From Pyxicephalus adspersus (Eukaryota > Chordata > Amphibia > Anura > Pyxicephalidae): a DNA stretch of 64,000 bases. Location of the stretch: assembly GCF_032062135.1 (NCBI RefSeq), contig NC_092858.1, forward strand, positions 129,182,548-129,246,547, read 5' to 3'. The position numbers and the translations under genes were made by a program. Positions 24,241-38,400 of this stretch are shown in pieces. Position 1 is the first letter of the stretch, and each line of letters opens with the position of its first letter. Under the pieces are notes generated by a model, which saw only the letters and a list, made by a program, of their open reading frames with translations, had not been told where the DNA came from and ran no database searches.

Positions 24241-24705
24241 ATTTGTGGATTTCCCCTCGCCTTCTAATCTGGTAAAAAAATGAAAGCTTGGAGAGAACCA
24301 GGGCCATTGGCAAAAGGCGGACATGAGGGGGGATGGAGAGGTGTAGGGGTTGATTAGTTCAAGGAGAAGTAGAAAGGTTAAAAAAGGGGGAAGGGTGAGA
24401 GAATGAGGACTGCTGGCCAGAAGCTGTGGAAGAGCAAATACCCCGTCCGTCCCCCCTCCCTATGTAGAGGTGTTTTTTGTTTTGGGGCGACCAGTTGGAC
24501 AGGGGGCTGGCGGTTGGAAGGTCCTTGAGGGCAGTTCTGGAAAGTAACATTCTTGGTGCTGCGGGGTACTGCCTCAGTTGCGGTCATCTACGATCAGGTA
24601 ATGATCTACGAGTGGTTAAGTTGGTAAAGGGGTGGGGGCGTCAGGTATCATTCCTGAGGAAGTGGAGTACAACAATGAATGAAACCAGGGTTGTTGGTGA
24701 ATACG
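24241..24705. other. G-rich, single-copy-looking patch downstream of TSPAN7
   Basis: Nearly 470 bases are clearly G-rich on the plus strand (GAGGGGGGATGGAGAGG, GTAAAGGGGTGGGGGCG) in an AT-rich setting. Short open frames cross it but none looks like a known protein. It shares no evident block with other parts of the window, so I cannot say whether it is a repeat, an exon of an RNA gene or a distant part of the 3' region of TSPAN7. Confidence 0.35.
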
Positions 24706-26086
24706 GTTGTTGATGTTAACTGTTTGTGTTATATGATTGCTTCCAGTAATTTATGTATTAGTAATAGAAAAAAACGTCTGCTATAGCCATTTGAAACGGA
24801 AATTGGTGGTGTGTATCTGGGGATCTGTAGAAGGAAAGAGCGGGTGGTGTAGCAGCTGGGGCTTTTGGAGGGATAGGACCTCTGAGATCCCCCTGGCCAA
24901 GGCATATTCACACTTAACCATTTTGATAACACATGCATTTTAAAATATAAAAATTAATTTCAAAGAGAAATATCTCCCTTTGCTCTAGAACAGGGTTATA
25001 TATGTGCTGCATTTTTGTGGAAAAGGCATTTCATATGAAATACAGTTTAAAATTTTAGAGGTTTATTCTGTGACAATGATCACCAAGCTAAATTGTCCAG
25101 GTGACCCAGATAGAAAAAGGAACAAACAACCTCTCTATCCAAATAAAAATTGGCTTGAAGTACACTTTATGCAGACCAAAACTCACATCATGCATGCACA
25201 CATAAATACATCTGGAGATAAATGTAGCAGCAAGTATTCTTCTAAACCAAATTGCTAGGTAGGACATTATCTGCCTACAGTTTATGGATGGCTCCCTACC
25301 ATCCAAATATTGGTATGTTCACAGGTCTACCCCGAAACCTGAAGGTCGAAGCTGTTCAGGGTAACAATCAAATTCAGTAGAAGTATTTTTTCAGGTTTGC
25401 CATGAGACTGTGCTACAGTTTTCCAACCACCATAGGCACAAATATGCATCATTGCCAAAGCAGATTTCAATGTTTACACAATGACTGTTGATTGAAGCAA
25501 TTTTAGGGGACTAGATCAATGCATGTACAGTTGGCAGCTTTTGCCTATTGTCTGTAGGCAACCATTAGAAATCTCTTTCCCTGGGACAAGGATGTGCATA
25601 GTTAAATGATCTCTTTAAAGCACAAAATTGCATTGGAACACAGTACAACAAATAATGTTACACTAACCAAATCTTAAATTATTGAATTATTGTTACCTGA
25701 AAAAAGCCTTTTCCCTATGCAATTGCATTATATTTTTCTTATCGGACTACAAATACAGATATGTTAGATCCATTATAGTGACTATCTTTTTATGGGGCAG
25801 CTCTTAATATGCAGCAAACATTTCCTTTGCAATGATGTGAGAGGACAGGCTGGTATAGCATAGACAATGGCCATTGTTTTTGCTGATACTTTGTGATCCC
25901 TCACAGACCTGTAACAAAATGCAATGGTGCAAATTATGGGTTCCAAAAAAAAAAAATATATGTCAGGTAACAATAACAAGGCTTTCCCTGGTGTGTAATT
26001 ATATTTTCTTTTAATAATTAATATATTTCTTCAATAATTAATAATTAACAAAATATATTACAATTCAATGGCACTGGAACATTTTC

Positions 26087-26357
26087 TTTATTGGTAGAAG
26101 TTGGGATTTTGCTTTAATTGTCTGATCTGCCTTATAGAACTGGAGATGAGAAGCCAATAATACGTGATTTGTATGAGCTGTATGTGCAAGCTTCTCACAC
26201 GCCAATAAGCACAGAGACGTTATTACCAGCCGAAATTGATTAGCCTGAAATCACAGCATTCGCTTCAGCAATTTAAAAGCAAATGTGATTTAGAGCTTGT
26301 AAGTGAAGGTGGAAGCAAGAGGCGCCTTGATAAAAGCACAAATCCAAATTTACCGAG
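26087..26357 (-). other. TSPAN7: TSPAN7 3' UTR (proximal) with poly(A) signal
   Basis: On the minus strand this stretch directly follows the stop codon. A canonical AATAAA lies at 26092-26087, about 265 bases after the stop, followed by a T-rich and GT-rich tract that could serve as the downstream element. It is more balanced in composition than the AT-rich DNA beyond 26080, which suits transcribed sequence. Other AATAAA motifs occur further down (for example 25067-25062), so a longer 3' UTR is possible. No transcript evidence is available. Confidence 0.5.
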
Positions 26358-26426
26358 TTACACCATCTCGTACTGATTTGCAGTGATGAACCGGGAAAGA
26401 CAGCATGCCAGCAACATTCCAATCAG
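26358..26426 (-). CDS. TSPAN7: TSPAN7 exon 7, coding part (end of TM4 and cytoplasmic tail)
   Basis: This stretch has 69 bases and encodes LIGMLLACCLSRFITANQ followed by YEMV and a TAA stop at 26360-26358. The acceptor is CCCTCCAG. It closes TM4 with the membrane-proximal cysteine pair (ACC), a known kind of palmitoylation site in tetraspanins, and ends in the short tail with the C-terminal PDZ ligand. It appears unchanged from the mammalian exon as I know it. Confidence 0.96.
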   Translation of the reverse strand: MIGMLLACCLSRFITANQYEMV

Positions 26427-29400
26427 CTGGAGGGAAAAAGCATAATACATATATTAGGCACTTAATCTCAATAAATATCATCTTTTCCCTCTACCATTAA
26501 TGGATCTGGGGCTCTTTGAAATATTATCATATGTTTGTAATAATTTATTACAACTACTCGATATAAATAACTGGAATAACCAGGTAATCAAATCTGTTTT
26601 TATATTGTATTTATAAGAATTGATAGCAATCATGCTATCATGATGCAAGAGCACAGAGACCTCTATAAATGCACTACATTTACAATTGTACATTTGTTCT
26701 GAAAAACATTCTATATTTTTGTAAATTAAAACATTTGCTTACTTAAAACTGATAGTTCAGTTATTGGTGAAGGCTGGAAGGAACAGACCACCATCACTTG
26801 TCACTTATTTTATATTGCAAAAACAAGCATGGATATAAAACTGAAATATCAGTTTTGGTTTAACTTGCTTTCATTGTTCTCATTTCTTCATACAAATGCA
26901 CATGGCTATAGATAAAAAAAGAAAATATGTGAATTGGCAGTTTACAAGGTAGGCCTAGTACACATGGGTGGATTTCCACTTTTGGCCTGATCAATGATTC
27001 CATAAAATGACCAGATCTGATAGATTGTAAGTAACACATTTTTGGGTCCTCAATCAGAGGCTTGGTAAATATCATTACGCACATCATGTAGCCATGTCTT
27101 GTGTACAAAACAATTGTGCAAAGTCAGCCAAGAGCTCAGTCTTGTTATTCACTACATCCCCACCCGATGTTTGGAAGGGCAGTATACCATACATATGTGC
27201 CATGTTTTAGAACTTCTGAGTGATTAGCGATCTGACCTGTCAGTTAGCAGCAAATCTGCTTTTGTATATTAGGCCTAAATCTGGGTACATAATTATTATT
27301 ATTACAAGAGAAAGCGCCATGTAATTCTAAAAACTACATTAAGTCACTGACCCAAATCCAGTTTGTAGAAAAAGGAAATCTGATTTTACTTCTTGCAAAC
27401 CTACTTCAGATCTGTGACTCATTGACATATACAATCAGATGAGTTTAATAAGGAAATTAGCAATGGGAGCCTACATATGTCTCTAGAAAAAGGTTATCCT
27501 GTCACTAGGGTATATAGGTCCAAAAAAACACCTGTAAAACAAGAACCTTTTTTCAATGTAAGTAACAGTTTTGCTCTCCTGTAGAATTACTGGCTGCAGT
27601 GTCAGATGAATAGAATGTCCTCTGCTGTGCACCGTGGTTCCTTCCCTTAGTCACTACAAACACAGAAGAGGCCACAATCTGAACCCACAAAGTGTCACAG
27701 CAGCAGTGTTGTCAACTTTACATGTGAGCAAAAATGTTAACAACGTACACTGAAATAAGTAAGTATTCAGCATCTTCTTTTACAGGCTTTGAAATTTTAT
27801 GAAATGTTTATTCACCCAGCTTGTTGATCTAGCTGCAGAATGCCTATGGTTTTGTGATAGTTTGGTACAGTTCATATTTACTCAGCTGTAATGGACATGA
27901 ATGCCAAACTCCTTCATTCAAACAACAAACATCTTCAATGTAAATGCTATACAATAGGTACATCAGAATGTACAGGCGTAGGAAGATCTATACATTATAG
28001 ATATGTTGTATGCATTCGTTAAGAGCAGCACAATCTCAGGTAATTAAAAAAAACAACAAAGAAATAACCTAACAATAGCTATAGTAAATAGCAATAAGGA
28101 TAGAAAGAGAATTTACAATACATAATATATAGCACAGAATGCTGGGCATGTAGAAGAAACTATAATATGGGTTTGTTATATTGGGCCAGATTTATTAAAG
28201 TTCTCCAAAACCTGGATGCTAGCAAATGTTTTCATTCCTGAACCAGATCCATTCCAGGTTTGCTGGATCACCCAGCTTCACTTTTGAAAGTGTATCATCT
28301 CCAGCCTTGGGGAGCTTTATTAAATTGGGGTCATTGTGTTATTACTAAGTAACATTACAGCTAACAGACTTTGGTCTTATTCAGCTGGACAAATTCGGTA
28401 ATTTTAAGACTTTTACTGCTGATCCAAGCAGCTTCCAAATTTCTAATGAGTTTCAGCAACATACCCCAGCAATCCTTCAAAGCAGATAATAATTGTCCAA
28501 GACCATGGTATGGGGGTATACAAGTTTGGGAAATAACAATTTTGTAATCACATCCTCCATTTACCAGGGCACCATAAAATGTGGAACACATGCTAATTGT
28601 TTGAGTTATAGGAATAAAGGTGTATATAATTGTCAAATCACTGGGAGTTGAAATAATAAAATTGCATTAAATGTAGGAATTAGATGGTGTCAATGTCCAC
28701 CCTGTTTTGGAAAGCAAAGGGCAGAATTTACGGACAGGATTTGCCCCTTATATAGTTCGTCAGGATTTACTACTAAGTTCAAGTCTGCCAAATTTTACAG
28801 AAATCCATGCCAATTTTACTCATGCACCAAGAACACAGTTTTTCTAATAGGTCTTTTAGCTAACACCTTGCAATGTCCTGATTAAAAACAAATAATAAAC
28901 ATACAATAATTAGGGTAAAGAATATTGTTCCTATATATAAAAACTTTGTTGTAAAAATAAATATTTAAAACATGGTACACTTAACATACCAGGTTATCCC
29001 ACTCATTAGTTTGACTATTAGGTTCTGTAAACACCAGGCCTTTTCTTGTTGTGTTTTTTTTTTTATCTTAGTAATAAATAAGAAAGAAAGTATATTAAAA
29101 AGCCTACCTAATTTTTAAAGAAAAGATTATGTCGCTTAGGCCACTGGTAACCTTCAGGATAACTGTAAACTGTAAGTGAACATTATCTAATATACTGGTA
29201 GGAGAAAGAAGCTAAACAATAGAAGCTTGTAAAGATCTAACCTATAAATACCTATATTGGTAGTCTATTGAAAGTCTGTTAAACAATTACAGCACAGGAC
29301 AAAGGTCGTCTTCTATCCTGGTGATAGATAATGTGGACATTAGAGACCATACATTCGGACCCCCAGCCAGAGATCAATGCTGGCTGCATGTCCAAAACAC

Positions 29401-32400
29401 ATTTTCTACTACAAATCAATATTTTCCCTTGATTTCCTTCACCCCTGGAAAGTACTTACACAGCCGGCACGGAGAGGAGGTACAGAACTAGTATGTGGGT
29501 ACTCTGGTGATCGTAGATTACCAGATTTACCATTAATCCACAGTAGCAGGATGGTGGGCAATTTTGTTGTTACCTTGTGCTATAATTTTTTCAATTGCCC
29601 ACAAAAATCACATCTTTAACCCTCTTGTGGACTTGAGGAAATGCAAATTTTCTTCTATGAAAAATGAAAAAGGCAACAGTACCTTTCCATTGGCCACTGA
29701 ATTACAACAAAGTCTAAAAAATGAAATGTGCTCCAAAATATGCTGGCTCAGTAAATTATATTTCAAGGTATTGTAAACTGTCAGCAACATTTTGATAGCA
29801 AAACTAGGACTTTCCTGGGTTTTTTTGTGCATATTTGGTTTCTTTTTCTCAGTATTACGTTTGTGTATGAAAAAATACAAAGTATGTAATCATGAGTGTT
29901 TCATATTTACATTTACAGTCAGCAAGTGCTACCTTGTGCTGTGATGATAAGTGAACCAAACCATTATGGTTTTTCTTTAACTATCAAAACTGTACCTACA
30001 AGAACAGAATGTAATGCAGTAAAGAAAACGTTCATTAAATAATTATGGGAAAATGCCTCATTCCACTGCCCTGATTTAGAAACAATACCAAAATACACTT
30101 ATTATAAAATAAAGTTTAGGATGCTATGACAATATTTCAATAATTGGACTGCACTCCTCCAAGTGATAGCAGATTGTAGGTGTTAGGAATGTAATAGTTT
30201 AATCCCTGGAAGAGGATGAAATCCATATTAGAGCTAATCTACACAGGTCTGGAGCTCAGAAGCAAGGAGAACAAATGACATTTCAATTTAGTCCAAGAAT
30301 AGTTTAAGATCCATTCCTGAGATACATTCACAAATAATTTGAATGGAGAAATAAACGTAAAATAATAGGATTACCAAAAAATCTAATAACATGCAGGGCT
30401 ACAGCTAAAAGAAAATAAAAAAAAAGTGTGAGACTTTAACGATTTATTGCTATCATTTGTATGTGTTTGTTATACATGCGTGCTGTTTAACTTTACTTTG
30501 CACAGCATTACATGAATTATATAGAAAACAATATATGTAAATCCAAATGTTAACACCAGAAGAGTGTTAGGAAAAGGATGTGATGATATGACACTAATAA
30601 CAAGGTATATGCTCCATATTGTGGTCTTCTAGTATGAAGAAGATAAAGCACAGGTGAATGCTGTCAAAGTAATCTAATTATCCCGGGTGCCAGGCACAGC
30701 CTTACATTCAACATATACTATTCTTTATCTGTGACTGGCGTGCACACTGTCAAGTTGCATAGCTTTACAACTTTCTGAAGGTCTTCTGGAATTTTGTATG
30801 GGTTTTAAATGACAACTTAGCCAGGTCATTACATTCAAGCAGTCTCACAAATTCAGCTGATTCTTGTTAAATTTGTTTCCAGAAAAAAACTTTCACCTTT
30901 TTGAAAAGAAATAAAATGTCAAGCCAAAGAAATATTGTGTATTAGTCCAAGAGGCACATTTATTCCTGTTTTACCTTTGCATGTGTATTTCTTTCAGATA
31001 TGTGCAGAAATCCTACATGAAAGAATTCTTGCACTTTGTGCAGGAGTTTCCTGTAATTAAGATCAGTCATTGCCGCTCTCCCACCTTCAGCAGGTTGACC
31101 GATCTTGTATCTGCCCCCTTCTGTAGTTTGCTGGCAGCAGTCTATAGCAGGACAACCTGCAGGATCCCACTCACAGCTTAGCTCTCTGAACAGATTGCAG
31201 CACAGTAAGGATTTCACTACTACATTTACATGGTAATATTCAATTTAGTGCACACAGAGCAGATTTTTAAAAAGCTTGTATAGAAAAATAGCTCCAGTGA
31301 TTACTGGAAGAAAAGTGTATACCTGTGAGAATGCAATTCCAAAAGCCACCCCAGCAATGATTCCCATGTTAGTCTCCATTAAGTTAGTGACGAGTTCATA
31401 GCACCCCTGAAAAGATAAAAAAAATTAATCAATATTCAAATAGACAGCGCTGATTTCAGAAACAGGATAAAAAAATAAAATAAAGTTTGCATTGATTTAA
31501 AGAAAACCTACCAAGAACCTTCATATGTTGGACGTAATAGCTAATCTCCGAAAGTTTATATCTAGTTTGTCAGTCAATGACCTGCCATGTAGACAGCAAG
31601 TCAAAATGCCATATCTGTATGCCTAATTCAACTGAATGTGTTCAAATCATTTGACACATGACAGCCAGGAAACTGATATCTGTCAACAATGACAACCTCA
31701 ATGATCCTTTTAGGCCAGCTTTCGAGCTTTGCAAGCTGAACTCTAGGTTAAAAAAATATTAAAAATGATGATGATATATACCTAGCATCTTTTAAATGAT
31801 AAAAAATATAAAAAATTGTAACTTACCTGCAATACTATCATTTTATTCTGGTACTGCCCTACCCACAAAAGTTTTCTTCACCACTAGGTGGTGCTCTTCT
31901 TCTAGGTTAAACAATGACCAGCATCATTCAACCCACTTCCTGTATGCTCAGACTGTCATGGACACACCCCCTTGGAGATATGTCCTCATACTGGCAGCAG
32001 CAGGATTGCAGTTTATTATCCATTGATTTTTCTTTTTTTTTTTTTTTTAAAAAAACAGCCACAGTAATAAAATCTGATTGATCACAGAAGAAACCTAAAC
32101 TCATGTTGCATTTGCCTATTGAAGCCTGTCAACACCGACCCTAAAGCGGTATATCGCTGCCTAAGAAAACACTGGAATTTCAAATAAAGTTCTCACCCAT
32201 CTAAATCTACTTTTACACAGCATGAGTCAAGGAGACTGATTATCTAATAACAGTAGTTACAAGTGCTGTAATACAATGAGTAAGACAGTTTTATAGAAAC
32301 ATTATCATCTATAAGACAAGTTACAAGCCTACTACGATTAGTCTTGCACTGTTAATTATTCATTATATCCCACTGCATTTCACACCATAGCATATCACAA

Positions 32401-35400
32401 GAATTAATTAGGATCCATAACTGTACAGCACTATCTCACTGTATTATAAATATAAATCTGTTCAAACCTTTTTTTTAGTAAATGATTCTAGCAATTACTC
32501 ACATTTTGTCCACATTCACTGGCACAAACAAATTACTGTCATTAACTCAAATGCTCACTTTGAGAGCTCCACTTTACAAAATGTATTCTTACTGTTTTCT
32601 TAAAAGGGAGATATAATCTTTTTTATTATTTTGTAGATATACACTGTATGTGAAGATGAGAACTCAACAAAAACAATCAAATCAGTGTCGTTCCTGATTT
32701 ATAAGTTCTTCTACGAACATTTTAAAATTTTGTATGTAAAGGGAGGAAGTGACATTTGTTTCTTTATTTTTACTTATTAAGGCTCTGCTTGTTGGTGCCT
32801 TGCTGATTATCTTATTTAGCTGTCAGTCTACCAAACAATGCTGGTCTGGAACAATAGTCAGGAAGATCTCACAACTCTTAAGCTATGTACACACGTCCAA
32901 TGCTTCTCGACTGATAATCAGCTCAGGGTCGGTATCAGGCAGCAATCTTTTGTGTGTACAGCGCCTGTCGCCCAAAATCCGAACAATTATCCTGGCGGAT
33001 CCACGGACGATGGATGACAAACGATCCTAATGGAAGTAAAGGGGGAGCGCGCGCAGCGGGGTGTCGCTTCGTCGCTCTCCCCTTTCCCTCTCCATAGAGC
33101 AGAACGGTGCTGTATGTACAGCGCTCGCCCATGCATCATGCAGTCCTTAGTCCTTGGAAAGGATCGTGAAAGATCCTTTCCAACAACAATTATTGCACAT
33201 GTGTACTAAGCCAAAGAACATGTGATTGTTTGCCTAGGCTTAGGTGACATATGGAAAGTTCTGAACCAACATCTTCCTATTTATAGAAAGGAGTTAAAAA
33301 AATAATATGAATGTTAGGTGTCCTATTGATTTATTTGCAGTTTGGAAACAAATAACCACCTGTTTATTGGGGCCGCTTTGCAAGAAGTTGTTGAGAGAGC
33401 AAGGTTGACATCCTTCTGGGCAGCTGGTTCAAAGGTTTTCATAAAGGTATATTTATTTTGCCCTGAATGGACAAGATGAACATGTCTCCTTAAATTTAAA
33501 ACTAAACTGAACCAACTATTTTTTTATGTATCGAATGTGTATATTATATGTATATTATGTAACACAATTGTGATATATTACTGCCAGGAACATACTTGCT
33601 CTGTATCCATCCAGCTATGTTTAGGATTTGTACACATAAAGAGTGGATGTCTAGGGTATAATTGGGGTGACTGGAGGCTGTTAATGGTTTTTTACTTGAT
33701 GATTATTTTCAATCTGCCCTGGTACACTTCTTGAGTTCCTCTGCTCTCTACATTTTCATTTGTGTCTACATGCAGGCGGAGAAAAGATAACAAATGTTCT
33801 ACATCACTCACCCTTTGATAGACCTTATGTGGAGCGATAGTCATGTTGCGCATATCTGATGGATTGCAATCACTCATGTTGGCGCAGCAGCTAGGCGGGA
33901 TTCCATGTTCAGGAAAGTACACACTGCTGGTCCAGTTGGTATAGCTCTGAACACCACAACAACTTAACTGTGAGAAAAGAAAAATTAACAAATGCAAATA
34001 AAACATTAAATGTTTTGTGATAAGGATACTTGAGATTTTGGTAATTGAAAAATATGATAGAATATTCAGCTCAATGGTTAGCGTTTGTTTCTCTAAAATC
34101 TGGGTGATTTATTTATACATACACAGTTATGTTTAGATCATTTAACATATAATTATATATAGTCATGCTTTATTGTAATAAAAGGGGACTTATTTCAGTT
34201 ATTCCAAATATTAAACTATGCTGGTCTAAAAAACAAATGGTGTTAAACTGTAAGTACAAACCATGTGTGCCTGGATGCCCTTTAATCCTATTGAGAAGAA
34301 GAGTGCACACAAGTCAAGTCAAGAAATAAAGTGCTTTTCTATTTGGTCTGGGTTGGGCTAGTTAGTTGGTGGTAGGAGGCATTTAATTGTGCCTTTAGCG
34401 TAAACCTGGGTACCAAATGTGGAGCGGACAGTGGTAGTTAAAAGATTTTTTTTCTAAGTCTAAGATAGCCATGAACAGAAAAACTAATATTGAATACTAT
34501 TATTAGTGAATCCTTCTCCAGCAAACCGTGTATTGTGCCTGCCATCACTTTTTAGCATTTTACCACTCCTAACCGCCTCCAGCAATTACTATTTACTGCT
34601 TCTCTTTTTGGCCTACATCATCCCTCTATAATACTCCTTTTATTTCTGTGCAGGATGTCTCTGTAATGAGTCCCTTGTCCTCATTCAGCTATCCACTTTC
34701 CACATACTATACCCTTTGTTCTACCTCTGGCAACATGCCAGTGAGAAGTTTATATATGCCTTCCACCTAATATGATAGCAAACATTTAAACCATGTCCTA
34801 ATGACAGGACCCACAGGACATTTGTTCATCACAATCATTAACAAAACGTTCAGTTTCCTAATACCATAATATTTAAATTTTTTGGTACATTATATTGCAA
34901 AAGATTAGGTTTACATGGTACTGTTTAGCACTATATTGGGTAAATAAAACGAATAGACTATAAACTATAGACAATGTATGTGGTGGTTGTCCAATTGTAT
35001 AATTCATAATATCCATGTTTTGGCAAATAATTATTGCTTAGAGGATAATTTTGTGGTATAATATAAAGCAGGGTTTTATACTTTGTATGCTAAATATTTA
35101 GTTGGGTTTTACAAGACACAAAAACTGTTCTAGCATTCACTTTTAGGGTAAAAATGTTTATATATATGAGCCAAATAGATTTCCATCCACTGGTGACAAA
35201 TGTAGAGGTTAAAAATATGTGTAACTGCACAAAATTGTAAAATATATAGCTGATACAAATACAGCTGAAATCTACTCAATCTGACATCAACCTTGGTATC
35301 AAGTCTGCTCCTTGGTCTATGCTCGCCCACATACAAGCATATGAGGATACTGAAGTGTGTTTTGTGCAAGTCCAAACATAGATTGGTAAAGAGATACAAG

Positions 35401-38400
35401 TACTGTCACTTACCATATCCATGGGATATGTAACATGTTATTACTACACGCCAGAGGTAAACAAATACTATCTGCTCTAAAGCAAGTAAAAGAATGGTGC
35501 CAAGAATTGAGGGGTTTACTAAATAACATTTGAATATAGTCAACATTCCATACACATGAAGTTGGAAATTGATATCCAGATTATGTGGCTACATAATAAA
35601 CAAAACAGAATCAATAACAGAATATTTTATTGCAGAAAAAAACATATTGTGCATATTTGTGCACTATTAGGGCTACAATCACCCTATGAATGTAAAAATA
35701 CTTGTAATAGTAGCATAGAATACATATATTATTCATTTATATGTATTAATATAACATATATGTATTAATTCACATATATTATTAATAATTTCATTGTTGG
35801 TAGGGGATATAGCTATGCATAATGCCTGACCCTTGCTTTGTAGCTATGTCTAACTGGAAGGACTTGAAACATACAAAGTTGTCCACTTACACTTTTCTGG
35901 ACATCATCAACTGCACGACTCCTCTCATCATTTCCATTGTAGTTCTGGATCGCTTCAGTGTATGTCCTAAGGAAAGTATCCTTGATCTAAATAAAAAGAC
36001 AAAAATGACAAAAAAATTGAAATACTTATGTTTTCCTATCGTGTAAACAAAGTGGAATTACAATGTGCTGTAATTTTAATCAAAATGAACCCAGATAAAC
36101 TAGCAAGGCAACCTGGGAAGTCTTGTCTGACTACAATTAGCCATAAATACCCCAATAAAAACAAGCAGCAGCCTGTGCATTAATAGACAGATACAAATAA
36201 TGAATTCAATTGTAATTACAGAGAGTGTTTCCTTTTTCCTGATACCCAATTATTTTCTTGCTGTAGACAAAAGGGAACTGAGTATTCACTGCACATCCAC
36301 AATCAGTCAGCCAAATCAAGATTGGGATTTTAGAATACAAAACCTCTGAAGATTGGAAAGTACCATACAAAACCCTATTTTTTCCCATAACAGTGAACTA
36401 AACCTTAAATCTGTAGGTAAAACCCCAGTTTAGTTAAAGCCCTTCTTTTAGCATTGGACAGAATAGGTACATTTTAGAACTTCTCTTTATGTATTTAAAA
36501 GTTAATGTTTTTTTTAAAGTTTTGATGGGTGCCAAACAGAACAAGAAGGTTGTTATATAATAGGTATTGTATAAAGCATCAAATAAGGAAAACTCTTAGG
36601 ACAAATGTAAATACGTTTGCTCAGACAAGCGGTTGAACAATATATAAAGGAATGCTTTTAATTGACTTTACAAATAGTTGCAAGCAGTTTAGCAGTTTTC
36701 TAGCATTTTGGAGGCATAGTAAAACCAACAGGCATAAAAAACACACACTTTGCAAAATACCTACAAAAGTGCTTACCTACATCATCTTTAAGCACCAAAA
36801 CATTGAAAACACCTGTTTGAATTTACCCTAGGAAAGTTTGATTGCATTTTTGTGACTGGTGTCACACACACAATAGGAAGTGGAAATATCCTCTACACAG
36901 CCAAAACCAGCATTCCCTATTCAATCCAAAATTAACAAAGCACATTTTTGGCTGCAGATGAACTTTAAAGCCTCTATATTGTAAATTTAGAAGTGATAAA
37001 TGAATGCATTCATTTTTATTCATAGGATTCATAAATGACATAAAAATCTAAGGTTAACCAGAAGTTTTTCCCATAATGTGCCTTTCTTTTTGTCAATGGT
37101 TAACACACTACAGACAAAAAAACGGTATGCAGCCAATCAAATGTTCTACCATCTACTAATGATCTCATTAGGGTTCTCTATTGCATTAAGGAACGGGCTC
37201 AGGCTGCTTCATTTATAAAGTAACCTCTTGACTTTGTCATTCCAGGACACTAAATTAGAAGACATCACAATTATAGGTCTGTGACTTGCCTTCTGCAAGA
37301 AAAATCAAAGCATTAATAAATGTCCAGTGTCATATGTACTTTTGGCAAGGTTCATGAGATAATTTGTTGTAAGAGAAAAAAAGAAAGGGGTCATCCGTCC
37401 TTTAAAACGGCAATATCAATAGGCAGACACAAAACCAGTATTTTCAATCATCATTTTATGATAACCATGCACCTGCAAAGGATAGTTTTTATTTCTGCAC
37501 AGCAAGTGTTTGCTTCTTTTAGTGCTCCCAAACAAGACAGCTTCCTATATAAACCTTCCTTTTCTGAGCTTTTCACAGATTTCTATATAATGTACAAAAA
37601 GTAGTACATTTCATTGACTCTGGGGTAAGTGGAAGGGGTAAAACTGCTGTGATTAGGAAGTGTAGGTATTTGCAGAAGCCCTCCAAACCTTTCTGTCATG
37701 GACAGGCTAGGTCAGACTCAACCTTTTTAACACGTGGAAATCCTTGAAATTACTTTCAGGTCTCCGGGGAACCACTTCTATGAGTTCTATATCCCCAACT
37801 CAAAATACATTAGTGTGGTGTTTACTGGGAATAATGCCTCTTACATTGCTGGCCAGAAAGCCAAAAACATTATTGGTGTCACTTAAACTAAGCCTAGCTC
37901 TGAAGGAACCCTGGTTGAGAAACACTGGGCTAGGTTGTTCTAACAGGCTATCTTCAAGGTTCAAAGCATTCTAATAAACAACTGCAGAATTCTCTTTGGA
38001 CCACCACTATGATGGGCAACCCCCCTGGCCAAAAGGAACAGGCAGTAAGTAGATAGGGTAAGCTTTATTATAAAGTATAGGAGCTTTGTCTCCTAGAAAG
38101 ACAGGACCGTGACATAGGTTTAAAAAGGTTTTTGCCGAAATGTAGTCACCTCTTCTGCCCCTATGAGCTGCTTTGAGTTCATCCTCTTCGAAACAGCCAA
38201 CATCTGCAGTACTAACAGTCATGCCGCCATCTATCATCTCTTGGCAACTTTTGTTCGACAGCGACATGCAAAATCCTTTTGCTTACTGTGGCAACCCCCA
38301 GGCATTTAAATTGGATGCATATACATAAAAATGCATGCAGAATACAGAGGGTGAATATACAGCAAGATTACTTCCACAGCTTAACACATTCATTACCACC

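Larger units (their letters stand above)
1..26086. other. Gene-free region downstream of TSPAN7
   Basis: No exon of a known gene could be supported here. In mammals the next gene downstream of TSPAN7 is MID1IP1, a single-coding-exon gene, and nothing like it appears on either strand. The stretches 1620-2800, 5110-8480, 9050-10380, 12500-15230, 17160-18540, 20040-21320 and 22640-24240 contain no repeat or gene that I recognise, apart from simple AT tracts. Other parts are listed as separate elements. Confidence 0.75.
31407..33811 (-). other. TSPAN7 intron 5
   Basis: This intron of 2405 bases contains a GC-richer MITE at 32881-33213 and a repeat-like stretch at about 31815-32090 that ends in a T-run followed by an A-run. 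I see no other feature. Confidence 0.9.

Noticed and set aside
24649..24700. CCTGAGGAAG followed by GAAACC, looking like another hammerhead core
   Set aside because: No stem II can be drawn between the two blocks and no stem I pairs outside them.
1..26086. A neighbouring gene such as MID1IP1 downstream of TSPAN7
   Set aside because: No open frame resembles it. The region shows only repeats and unassigned AT-rich DNA.
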